This document shows positions 26,192-36,672 of a stretch of DNA of 64,000 bases, piece by piece. Below the pieces are notes generated by a model. The model saw nothing but the letters and a program-made list of their open reading frames with translations, had not been told where the DNA came from and ran no database searches. The position numbers were made by a program, and so were the translations under genes. Source of the stretch: Motacilla alba alba (taxonomy: Eukaryota; Chordata; Aves; Passeriformes; Motacillidae); assembly GCF_015832195.1 (NCBI RefSeq), contig NC_052031.1, forward strand, positions 6,201,850 through 6,265,849, in the 5' to 3' direction. Numbering within the stretch: the stretch's first letter is position 1; the number at the start of each line of letters is the position of its first letter.

Positions 26192-29153
26192 CTAAGCAAT
26201 ATGTGCTTGATGATGTTCTTGGATTTTGCTTTTCTTCCTTGCCTTCAAAATTGCAGGGAATACAGAAATCAAGCCCATGTTAACAACATGATGAAATACA
26301 TTGATATTGGAAGGAACAGTTAACCAGGATGGAATTTTATGGATCACTGTGTACAGCCCTTGATCTCTCACAAGCATAATAAAAAAAATGACCTGCATCC
26401 TGATTAGTCAGCTATCATAATTCAGAATAAAAATGCTTCCGGTAACGTAATTATAATTAACTGATCTTTGGAAGCAGCTCTTTTTCATGAAGCATATTGC
26501 CAGGAGGTAACACATTTACAGCACAAATGATGCTGCAGAAGGATGGCTCAGTGGGTATTTGTCAAAGGTACTTGACAGGGGGTGGGGAAGATCAGAATTT
26601 AAGTCTGAGGAAGACTTAATATTTTCTCTTTCACTCTCTTCTTCTAATCTGTAATGTTTATATATTCACAGCATTCTGTCTAGGCTATTAAAAAACCATC
26701 AAGAACCCTCGGGGTTTTCCCAGGCAGCATTGCAGCTACCCAAAAAGTGCCTGCTTCTTGTGTCCTCGTTTACAGAAATATGTACAAGCTACTTACAGAG
26801 AAAAACCCAACCCACTGCAATGGCTCAAGGGCTTTCATTTATAGGAGCAGCAGCCCTGCACACATTAGAGTTGAGATGCAAAGTTACTCTCACTGCTCTT
26901 TTTCTATCTCTTATCAATCTGAACTGTCCAGAATTCAGATATTCTGCATATTGATTACTCCCAGATTATCTCTGCAGAAACCTGTGCAGGTCTGACTTCA
27001 TCATCCTCCCCTGTGGTCCCCACAGCCAGAATTGTGCCCTTTTCCCTAGCTGCTAGACTACACACATGGTTAAAATGCCAAGCTTTCAGGCCTGACACCC
27101 CAGGGAATGGAAAGCCCATAACAAAATGGCCAGGAAGGTCCTAGCCCAGGGCAGTTCTGTCAGGGACAGCCGGATCAAGCCTTAAGTCTTCTAGAAAGCA
27201 AGTAAATACACAAAACACTTCTGGTGACGTTAGTTCTGCAATAGAGCAAAGTCTGACGTTAGAGGCAGGAGAAGGGGATTTACAAGGGAGCAGGGTGCAT
27301 TTGCTCTTTGGACCCTCCTGTCTAGGCTGTAACACCCAGAAGGTGTTTCAGCACCCTACAGTCAGCAGGGCTGTGGGCAGGGCTGTCCCAGCAGGGCTGT
27401 CTGGAACAGGGGCTGTAAAAACTCCAGCGCCATCAAAAGTGAGAGCACCTGCTCTTAATGACCCATCTGAATGTTTGCTTTAAAAGCTGCAGTTTCAGGA
27501 ACCATACATGGCACAACTGCTTCAACTGCTTCATTGTCCCTCCCATCTTGACAAAGAAGCTCAGAAAATGAAGTTGATTTTCCCATCAGGAACCACTCTC
27601 TCATATGCAGGATAAAAGTTTTCAAGAATAGATTAAAGGATTAAGGAAATACAAGTCAAGCAACAGGGGAAAGGGTCTTTAAATATCAAATAAAAAGAAG
27701 AGTATATCATAAGAACATTTGCATAATCCCTTCACAACAAAAAAAAACCACCACAAACTGTTTATTTCTTGCAAAAACAATGAATTCAGATAGTCTATCC
27801 AGCAGCTAAGGCATACGCCTTAACTATCTCCACTATCCCCAGAAACATTTTGTTTTATGATACTCCTGTCATGTCCTGTCTTCAAATTATTATCTCCAAA
27901 CAATTAGGCATTGAGCTCTAAGACAGGCAATATATCATAATAAAAATTATTACTACAGCTGCTATGAAGTAGGTTATCTATTGTTTCTCACTAAAATTTT
28001 GAATTAATTTTCCAATCTCTGAACAGAAGCCTACAGCTTTTACTAAGTTTTCAATAACCTGTCATAGTTAGACAAGAATTCTAGAGTTCCAAATCAATAA
28101 CTAACTGTCTCCATAAATCTCTGAAACTTTGAATTCTTAATCTTCATTATTTCCTAAAGATCATTCTTTGAAGCATGAAAGAGGCAAAAAGAAGAAAACT
28201 TAATGCTCTCAAGAATTCCTATGTGAAATTCTGATAGCCTTTCTTGTAAAAATGTTTGCACGAGTGACACAACTCCATTTATTATTCAGGACAACACTTT
28301 TCAAAGATGACTGCTTTTGGCTATGCATTTTGCAAAGCATCCAGAAAAATAAATAAACATCTTCACAGTCTTCTCAGTGGTCCTTCAGAGTCAGTAACTG
28401 CTTAATCCAATAGAACTTGCATCCACTTAGGAGTATTTTTTTCTTCATTTCTAGCAGGTTTGCTAGAAATTTTAAAGCATGAAACTACGGCTGCAGATCT
28501 AGGAGCCTTATTTAGAAGGCATCTTCTAAAGAAGAGAAAGTAGCTTGATCTAAAGGCTGGAAAAGTAATAATTTCAAGAGAAAGCTATTTTTTTGTTTTT
28601 CTTTATACTTTAAACATACAAGAAAGCCGTTCATTAAATTCAAATGATGGAAAACTTCAATAAATGGTCAATGAAAGTAATTCTACTGTTCTTGGAAAAA
28701 ACACTATAAACCCAAAACAGAAAAAATAAATGCTGTAACTGGGAAAAAGGGAAGACAGAAAAACACAGGGCCACATTCTGCAGGGCTTACAGCACACAGT
28801 GAAGGAAAACTACACATTGCACAATCCCATCCCTGCTCAGTGCTCTCACTGTCACCCTTCTTGCACAGTTGTCACCCCCTCAGCTCTTGCTACAACACAT
28901 TCTGCACATGGCTCTAGACCATAACAAGACAGACAGTGAGTTTCTCAGAGAGCCACGATGAAACCAAGGGAACTGCCTGTGTAGATCACTTTTAACACCC
29001 TGATAACAGACACCAGACACTAATGGAGATCAGTATCAGAAGTCTGCGCTCATGGAAGTCTTGATGCACTCTTCCAAAAAAAAAATAACAAAAAGGAAAA
29101 AGCATGTATAGATGTACAATTTATTTTTTCTTCACAAAAAACGTGTTTTATAC
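26192..29153. other. Intron-like block
   Basis: A strong minus-strand acceptor (tttgctctattgcag) at about 27237 is followed by an open frame but no acceptable donor. Otherwise AT-rich, with the hairpin at 28447. Confidence 0.5.
28447..28470. repeat. Perfect 10-bp inverted repeat with 4-nt loop
   Basis: Arms atttctagca (28447-28456) and tgctagaaat (28461-28470) with loop ggtt. Minor secondary-structure element. Confidence 0.85.
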
Positions 29154-29212
29154 CTGTCACCTCCATGACCAAAGGGTACTGCTTCTTCTTTGCTCCTCCA
29201 TTTTCTGTAGAA
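29154..29212 (-). CDS. Candidate internal exon 11 (59 nt)
   Basis: Acceptor cttgtatgtctaaacctacag| and donor GACAG|GTATAAAAC. The phase-0 frame reads FYRKWRSKEEAVPFGHGGD plus two bases. The solo LTR at 31003-32520 lies in the intron between this exon and exon 10. Confidence 0.33.
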
Positions 29213-30997
29213 CTGTAGGTTTAGACATACAAGTGCATCTAAACTGCACCATTTAGCAACAGTTCAAAGGGTTCCAAAAGCTCTTAGATATTTAACCCAT
29301 AAAGACCTGGCAAAAGGAACAGCTCAGGCTGCAGTGCAGAATTCCTTAGATACAGAGGTACTCATGTCTTTTGGGTCTATGTGATTAGGATTGTGTTAAG
29401 CAAGCTATAAAGCATTATGAAAATGAGTAAGAATAGAACGACAGATTCTTATTGTGAATCATCAAATTAATTCAATTTCTTTTTCTTCACACTCACACCA
29501 TGCCCTTCAAAGGCCAAATGGTCACTTTATAAGGCTCAAGAAATGGTCAAGAAAGCAGCAACAAAGCAAATGGAATTCCACCACCACTCCCCACCCCCCC
29601 AAAAAGACTGTCTCTAAGCAGTCCATTTTAAATGATTGGTAAAATAATATTTGGTGAGGGTTTTTTTTTTTAAACAGAAGGAAGAAAGAGGATGGTAGTA
29701 CAAGATCTCATCTCAGTGAATGCACACATCCCACAGCATTTCTCAGTCTTCCTCATATAGTTGGCAAGTTTTCATATAGCTTTAGCTGCAAATGAAGGAT
29801 TCTTCTGAGAAGAAAAAAGATGCATACTAGAAGTCTCAAAAAGAAATCAGATATTAATGAAGTTGTAATTACAATAACAAAAACTATTTAAAATATATTC
29901 ACCAATAATATGCAGCATTTCAAACAGAATATGCAGTGATTTTACACTGCCTGGATTTGGGTCATGGCTGTAGTGCTAATCAACAAATTTATCTTAAGCT
30001 AAAGGATATCATTAAATGTTCTGTCAAACCTAAGCACACAGAAAGAAGCCACACTAGTCATTAAAGACATTTTTCAGTTTTGCTATATTAAACAAAAATC
30101 AAAACTATTACTATCTTACATGTGCTAATACCAAAGTCAAAGTACATTCATTAGTTTAATCAGGCATAGACTGATAAAAGTGAATGTGTGTTCAATTCAA
30201 AGAAAGAAGAAAAATAAAAACTTTGCTTTTAATTTAAACCCTTACTTGGTTTCCTTTTGAAGAGGATATAAATGGGACTAATAATCTTGTACCTCCCTGA
30301 GGCAAAGAAAAACTAGAAAATTCTATGCACTGCTATTTGTTAGCATGATTAAATCCTTCACTGCATGTACATTTCTAGGCTGATATTTAATCCAAGTAAT
30401 AAAATGCAGCTGTAGAGAGGCACCAGGAAGAACATCAAACCTTATTAGTCCACTGCAAAATACACACTACTTTTATTAAGCCCATGTATTTGCAGCCATA
30501 GTTTGTGCAGCAAATAGTACACAGTGTGGCTTTCTGTCTCTGCAAGAAAAATCCAAACTTTCAAAACAAGTTTTTGAATACTCTGTAAAGGCTAATCTAA
30601 TGCTTAAAGTGGCATCTAATCCCACAAATGCAATCTACCTTAGTAATGAAAAAACTGTTACAGACACACATTCAAAGGAAGAACAAATTCAACATTTCAA
30701 AAGCAGCCAATGAAATTAACCCAAAGGTCACACAGAGCAGAAAGGAACCACCCTCCTTTGAAAGGAAGTGTACCTGGGTCTGTTTGCTTCCTGCACTTGT
30801 TCTAATGGGACACACCATTACCTGTCACTTTCAGACCTCTGCCTCCAGCTCTCCTTCTATGTTCTCTCAGAATGCAGGCTTTCAAAGCAGATTTTAACTA
30901 ATGTGTTTTAAAAAAATCCAAGCTTAGCACTTGAATGTGACAATCATGTTAACTGTGACTACTTACATGCTGCCACTGTTGAGCAGTTCTCCTATTC

Positions 30998-31002
30998 CCT
31001 CA
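30998..31002. repeat. Target-site duplication, left copy (CCTCA)
   Basis: Direct 5-bp repeat flanking the LTR; the identical partner is at 32521-32525. The perfect match suggests a fairly recent insertion. Confidence 0.85.
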
Positions 31003-31748
31003 TGTCGTGGTTTGAGAGGAAATGAGTTTTTGGGAGGTGGTAGTGGTCAAACCAATAGGTGCCCAGATGTGGATATTGGCACCTGGTTTGACCATTGAGG
31101 ATATGGATACACCTCTGAGAACACAGGGGTTAAAAGCGAAGAACGCCCAGGGGAACGTTCCTCTTGGTTCCAGTCGGAGGAGAGTTCAGACCTCCCCTGC
31201 CCAGCTTCGGGCTGGGCGGGGGAGGGGAAAGCCATGCAGCCGAGGGAGGTGGGCCGGAGCCTTGGGCAGAGGACGGGAGGCGATGGCTTGGATAAGAGTG
31301 AGTTCCCCACAGAGATGGAAGGGTGGAAGAACTCAGAGAGGTGGTGGGCAGCCCCCCCCCCCCCCCTCGGGAGAGAGAGGGAAAGAGAGAGGTGCCAGTG
31401 CTATCTTGAACTTGATAAGCACCGGCCTGGCCGAGGAAGAGAAGGGGGGGCCGACAAGGGAAGAGTTCGGAGCGGTGTGGGAGTTCGAGACGAGCAGAGA
31501 CTGTGATTTTAACCCTTCTGTGGGACGGTGGAAACCTGGCAAATGCTGATCCTCCGGGAGTCGAAGGAGGAGAGAGACGGATGAGAGGAAATAGGGAAGT
31601 GTGATGGAAGCTGTGCAAGTGAAGAACGACTGAGAGAAGTTGAGTAAAAAAATCCTAGGTGGAGGAGATGATGGAGTGGCTTTTGGCTGGACTTTTTCTT
31701 GTATAGCCATGGACAGAATCTTTCCTGTAATTCAGAGACTGCATTTTA

Positions 31749-32026
31749 GGGGGAGGCGGTGCCAAAGAAGTGATGGTGAGACCCCTCGGCCCCAGGGGGT
31801 GAAATATTGGGGGGGACTGGTGTCCCGAAAAAAGGGGAGGCGGTGCCAAAGAAGTGATGGTGAGACCCCTCGGCCCCAGGGGGTGAAATACTGGGGGGGA
31901 CTGGTGTCCCGAAAAAGGGAGGTGGTGCCAAAGGAGTGATGTGCGCGGAGACGACAGGTGATGAGTGATGGTGAGACCCCTCGGCCCCAGGGGGTGAAAT
32001 ATTGGGGGGGACTGGTGTCCCGAAAA
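31749..32026 (+). repeat. Minisatellite (VNTR) inside the LTR, three copies
   Basis: Units share ggggaggcggtgccaaagaa, gtgatggtgagacccctcgg, ccccagggggtgaaatattg and ggggggactggtgtcccgaa. Successive starts are 84 and 82 bp apart. The third copy carries an extra segment of about 25 bp (around 31939-31966, gcgcggagacgacagg). Runs of 4-7 G make G-quadruplexes possible on the plus strand. Confidence 0.9.
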
Positions 32027-32389
32027 GGTGAGAGACTGTCGTTCTCTTCTGGAACTGGGCAAGGCATCCTTGAAAGGGGAAACCCTAAAAGCAGCTCTGG
32101 TCCATGTGCAGTGGTGAGAGCACTGAACATGGAAGGAAGAAGTCACGACGTGTGGTGCTGAGTGACGGGGGATTGGCCTGTGGCACAAGGAGGGCTCCTC
32201 TCTCCTTGATGAAATGAGAGGTGATTGTCGGAAGGGTGGAGATGGACTGTGTTGATTATTTGAAGAGTGATGGACTGGATAAAGAACTAAGGTTTTGTGT
32301 TATTCTGTGGAAATTGAGTGGGGGGAGGAGAAAATGTTTGAGAGGTTTCCATTCTGCTCTGTGTGTTAATTTTATTGTAGTTACATGAT

Positions 32390-32395
32390 AATAAA
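32390..32395 (+). terminator. LTR polyadenylation signal AATAAA
   Basis: Lies about 130 bp before the right end of the LTR and is followed by a T-rich run, as expected at an R/U5 boundary. Confidence 0.55.
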
Positions 32396-32520
32396 GTTTT
32401 TTCCTTGTTTACAAGTGGAGGCCTGCTTTGCTCTGTCTCTGATCGCATCTCACAGCAGACACCAGGGGAGAATGGGTTTTCATGGGGGCACTGGCATTGG
32501 GCCAGCACCAAACCATGACA

Positions 32521-32525
32521 CCTCA
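32521..32525. repeat. Target-site duplication, right copy (CCTCA)
   Basis: Partner of 30998-31002, directly abutting the terminal CA of the LTR. Confidence 0.85.
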
Positions 32526-33405
32526 TCAATGAAAAAATGGTGGAAGCACTTGGGCATCTGAGACTTCTTTAGTCAGCTTCACCTTAAGACAGTCAATTTA
32601 TCCAAATGAAAAATGCCTTACCTACTTATCCATGAACAAGAACACAGGGACCTACTAACACGGCCTCAGTTTTGGCAGATGGAAAACTGTAGTGTATTTA
32701 CTGTTCTCTATGTTCTCTGCAGCTGTAGAGAATTTAAAACCATGCCAAGTTTCAGCCAACAACTGCCATGGTCCAGACAAGAAGGGTCCTCATTCTACCC
32801 AGTATTACATTCAGGCACTGCAACCTAGCATTTTAACTCCCACTGGCACCACACCAGTGCTCGAGGAACAGAAGTGTCATCAACCCCCTTGCAGGGGATT
32901 TATCCTTGTTAAATTTCACTGAATAACATCCAGGTAACCTGGCCTTGCAATATCATCCTGTAAGTCCACTGAATACACAGTGTTAAACAAAAACACAAAC
33001 TGTGTTAGTTCTCCTAAATGGATGTTCCACTTAACGACTGATTGCATTAAGAAGAGGGGGAAAAAACACTCAAGAGCCTTACAGTGAGTTTCACATAAAT
33101 ATTGTTTTTTTAGTTTGTTTTAATGCACAGGGAATAAATAAATACTGAAATGCCTCTAAAAGTGACTCATTAGCCTTTGCTCTAAAAAGAAAACTGTCCT
33201 ACCACATACTTAGAGCAAAACGGACAAATATTTTTGTCACTGCTTCTGACATAGAAAAGGGAGGGGGGGAGCAGGGAAGGAAGTGAGGAGAAAATAAAAG
33301 CAAAATTGACACTTTTCAATTTGTACCTCATCTTTTTACAGCAAGCAAGACCAAATTTTTTCTCTCCTGTCCTCCAAGACCATGACATCCTTCAAACATT
33401 CTTAC

Positions 33406-33518
33406 GGTAATTTGATGCAACTGGGGAAGAGAGGAAGCTAAAAGCTTGTCTATTTTTGCATCCAGATAGAGAATAATATGAGCTGTAACTGCACTGAAGC
33501 TCCCAAGGCAAACAGGGT
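33406..33518 (-). CDS. Candidate internal exon 10 (113 nt; 83 nt with a nearer acceptor)
   Basis: Donor ATTACC|GTAAGAATG with acceptor ggctgctcagcag|, or alternatively gcttcagtgcag| 30 nt further in, keeping the same phase. The open frame reads AVTAHIILYLDAKIDKLLAS then SLPQLHQIT, two helix-like segments. It ends in phase 0. Confidence 0.35.
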
Positions 33519-34349
33519 CTGCTGAGCAGCCTGACCACAAGCATGGCTGTGGCACAGCATCACTCCAAAAACTCAGAGCTGCAGCCCACAAGTGTCACCT
33601 CCAAAGCTAAATTTGGGGGACAGCAGGAAATTAAGGTTATTGTACTGTTTGTACAACTCAGACACAGTAACACCACAAAATGAAATTCCTCATATAATGC
33701 TGTATAAAATTCTACTACAAAGAAAAAAAAAAGAGAAGGAAAAAGCTTTCTATTGAATGCAACAGAACATTCTGGTGAGAGACTTACTTCCCTATGTCCC
33801 TAAAAATTCTGGCAGGTCTGACTGGTGCTCAAAAGAGCTCTGAGTAAGGCTTTCAGCACTCCACAACAGAATTAGGCAGGTTTTCAAAGAGCTTTTCAAG
33901 GCTAAAACAGAAAGACTGCATTCAAGAATCCTCTCCTATTGCAAACCAAAGTGCTTTATTAAAACAAAGTGCCCTTATACATTAGTGATCTGTTAGATTC
34001 ATGACTGCCCTGGCCAAAAGCACTGAGGTTCTACACCACATTGGTATGCCTTCCATTCTGGAGACCATTATATTACACAAAATAAAACTGAGGAAAACAA
34101 AAGGAAGAGAAGAAAGAAAACAGCACATCACACCAGCTTCCCAAACCAGAAGAACTTGGAAGTTCTACACAGATTTGTGCTTCCTTCAGAAATTTTGAGC
34201 AGGATAGGAACAGGTTTACCAACAGCCTTGAAGAAATTCCAGTGTTATCTTTCCAGTCTCACATTTAACTTTAGGAATTAAAATACCTTAATTATAGGGG
34301 AGAGGGTCCTTTGCAATGAGAGCTTAAACAAGCCTTATAATCAGCTGAT

Positions 34350-34371
34350 TGATAGGATATCAATCCTATCA
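34350..34371. repeat. Perfect 9-bp inverted repeat with 4-nt loop
   Basis: Arms tgataggat (34350-34358) and atcctatca (34363-34371) with loop atca. Confidence 0.85.
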
Positions 34372-34501
34372 CTTAAGTGCAGTTACTTTGTTCCAACAAA
34401 CATCTGCAATCCTTGTAAATACTGCAAGGATAACAGGCTGGATAGTTTAAGTAAAGAAAAGATCTTAAATATGGAGCCAATAATCTCGCTATGTTACTTA
34501 C

Positions 34502-34540
34502 ATAACCCCACTTCTGGCAACCACCCCAAATATTTTCCAA
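34502..34540 (-). CDS. Candidate internal exon 9 (39 nt)
   Basis: Acceptor ctttgatttgtaacacag| and donor GGTTAT|GTAAGTAAC. The phase left by exon 8 is open and reads GKYLGWLPEVGL. The segment is short and only moderately supported. Confidence 0.25.
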
Positions 34541-35221
34541 CTGTGTTACAAATCAAAGAAGTTATTTCCTATCAGTAGCTGGGTAAAGTATATCAAAATA
34601 GTTTTTCTTGAAACACAGTCAATTTAGCTTAAAATAACCACACATCTTTTAAATCAGGTGCTTTGTTTCTTGAATATGAACATGAATAACAACATAAAAT
34701 GAGGCTACAGCTCAATTATTTTTCATAGCTGTGATAAAGCTACACCACCGAGCAGCAGTACTTCACTTTTCCTACGCAGTGCTGCACATTATTCAATCAT
34801 TTGTATGGAAAATGAGAATGAACATGGCTCACAACAGGCAAGGAAAGTCCAGGGAGCACCTCATTTAACACTGCTGCTGGGAAAGTTCTTCTTCATCCTT
34901 CATCCCATTCAGCTGTTTTGTGAATTCTTTGATTCAACAGGAAATAACACCACCATTAGGGAGCTTAAACTGCAGCCTCTAAAGTCCTGCTGCAGTAACT
35001 GCAACATGGTTCTGTGACTACGCAGTGCCTTATGCAGAGAAGGGGGTGCCCACCCAAACATCTACACTTATAACTGTTGCTTTTCATCTGTACTTTAGTT
35101 GGGAATTTCTGTATCCTTCCCCCTTTGGAATGTACTTGAACACCACCCTCAACTTATCACACGATGAATAGGATCCCAGAAATATGAATTGCTCACATAG
35201 TGGCAAATACTTGATACTCAC

Positions 35222-35267
35222 TCCAGAGAACAAGGTTACAGTGTTCTTGCGCCACTCGCTCCTTCTG
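35222..35267 (-). CDS. Candidate internal exon 8 (46 nt)
   Basis: Acceptor gcctctggtgctcctgcag| and donor CTGGA|GTGAGTATC are strong. The phase-0 frame reads QKERVAQEHCNLVLW plus one base. Together with exon 7 it would give a charged helix followed by a hydrophobic segment. A TATATAA-like string lies a little upstream in the sense direction, so part of this region could also belong to a degraded repeat. Confidence 0.38.
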
Positions 35268-35592
35268 CTGCAGGAGCACCAGAGGCCCCCGATAAAGGCA
35301 GCATTGTGCAATGTTCTATATAAGGGAGCACAGAGAGAGGCCCAAAGACTAAGATTTAAATTAAAAACTGTGTAATGGGAGACTATTACCATGCCAAAGC
35401 CATGTACTCCCGTGTATGCCAATTAGTCATAATAATTCAGCACTCCATCAATTACTGGCCATCAATCAAAACAGAGGCAGACAAAGGTTAAAAGATTATT
35501 CTCCTTTATTTATAAACACCTAAATAGAAGAATTCTACTACCTCTAATGTAGGTATATAATTTTACATTGTAAAGAAAAAACATAAAATATT

Positions 35593-35736
35593 AAATATAT
35601 ATATATAATACTCTATATATATTATATAGTATATATATTTTTATATACTATATATTATAGTATATTATATATACTATATATATTATAGTATATTATATAT
35701 TATAGTATATATACTATATTATATATATATAATACT
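35593..35736. repeat. AT-rich (TA)n tract with internal inverted repeats
   Basis: About 144 bp consist almost only of A and T, with alternating TA runs broken by repeated tatattatagtatattatat-type units. Many segments are self-complementary, so cruciforms could form. It lies between candidate exons 7 and 8. Confidence 0.9.
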
Positions 35737-36493
35737 AAACTACATAAAATACATATCACAAATAAAACATGTAATGAATGTTTAAATATACATAAATTAT
35801 TATCACAACCATATTTTTATCATCCTTACTGTTTCAGAAACACACAGCTAGAGTATAATGAAGTAAATAATTTGTAAACAACCCAATCTTAATTCCCAGC
35901 ACAAACATGGCAGAATAAACGTGAAGTGCAAGTACCTAAAAAGGACACATTTGGGGAACGCTGTGTGTACACGACAACACTGGAACTCCAACAGCATTAA
36001 TGATGGTAATTTTCCTGCCACAGCTCTCCTGTCAGCTCAAAACTAACAATAGTTTCCTGCCAGTGCCAACATTTTGGTTTACAAACAGAAATTACATCTC
36101 TTTAAAAGTAGGTGTCACATTGCACTAATTTATTTAGGCAAGCCCCATTAACCTGCCAGGAAAAGCCCAAATGAAAGAGGATAGATTTGAAGTTCCCTTT
36201 ATGGAAAAATAAATTAAAAAATAAATGTAACACCTTTTAAAAAATGTTCAATGTATCTGAAATGTATGCAAAGGGCTTTATAAATTTAACTTTATTATAC
36301 ATTAATTAATTTAAATTAAACAGTAAATATTTTACAATACCTCTTTTTAGCAAAGCCCTATAAATGTGATGTTACTGAACTTGAACCAACCCCCTGCAAA
36401 CACAGCTTCTGGATGTGATTAATACATTTTTGGTAACTGTAACCTCCTGCAAAGATGCAGCTTCATTTCAGACTATGGAGATTGAAGACTTAC

Positions 36494-36553
36494 TTTGTGC
36501 AAGTAAATACGTGACAGAATAAAAGTCAAAAACTGTTTATCTGCTTCTCTGAC
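36494..36553 (-). CDS. Candidate internal exon 7 (60 nt)
   Basis: Acceptor ttaaaatttatttttag| and donor CACAAA|GTAAGTCTT are both strong. Only one of three frames is open, and it reads VREADKQFLTFILSRIYLHK, exactly 20 codons in phase 0. The composition is protein-like, alternating charged and hydrophobic residues. The next candidate exon at 35222-35267 continues in the same phase. Confidence 0.42.
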
Positions 36554-36593
36554 CTAAAAATAAATTTTAAGTGCAAAGGAAGCCACAACTTAC

Positions 36594-36607
36594 CAGCCAT
36601 AAATATC
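36594..36607 (-). CDS. Candidate microexon 6 (14 nt) beside a duplicated polypyrimidine tract
   Basis: Strong donor GGCTG|GTAAGTTG and strong acceptor tttatatttggtcacattttag| enclose only 14 nt, whose phase (in 2, out 0) matches both neighbours. Just upstream in the sense direction a 29-bp unit is duplicated (36615-36672), doubling the pyrimidine-rich tract. It may instead be a decoy splice pair. Confidence 0.22.
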
Positions 36608-36614
36608 CTAAAAT

Positions 36615-36672
36615 GTGACCAAATATAAAGGAAGGATTATGAAGTGACCAAAAATAAAGGAAGGATTATGAA
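36615..36672. repeat. 29-bp tandem duplication
   Basis: Two copies (36615-36643 and 36644-36672) of gtgaccaaatataaaggaag followed by gattatgaa, differing at one base. On the minus strand the unit is pyrimidine-rich (ccttccttta) and sits directly upstream of the acceptor at 36608. Confidence 0.95.

Larger units (their letters stand above)
31003..32520 (+). mobile_element. Solo LTR with intact target-site duplication
   Basis: It begins TGTCGTGGTTTG (31003-31014) and ends CAAACCATGACA (32509-32520), an 11/12 inverted pair with TG...CA ends. Both sides carry the same 5-mer CCTCA (30998-31002 and 32521-32525). An AATAAA at 32390-32395 near the right end supports plus orientation. The 1518-bp body is GC-rich compared with its surroundings, carries a C15 run (31352-31366) and a three-copy VNTR. 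There is no gag, pol or env, so it is a recombined solo LTR. Open frames inside (up to 177 codons) arise from the repeat. Confidence 0.9.

Noticed and set aside
30970..31002. Possible 25-nt exon on the minus strand (donor GCAT|GTAAGTAG) directly beside the LTR
   Set aside because: Its acceptor would have to use LTR sequence as the pyrimidine tract, and the adjoining candidate exons already join in phase without it.
31022..32188. Open frames of 175 and 177 codons on both strands
   Set aside because: They lie entirely within the solo LTR, and the longest is produced by the in-frame minisatellite; no retroviral protein similarity.
35260..35345. TATATAA-like promoter upstream of candidate exon 8, as in an LTR
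   Set aside because: No TG...CA ends, no target duplication and no repeat match recognised.
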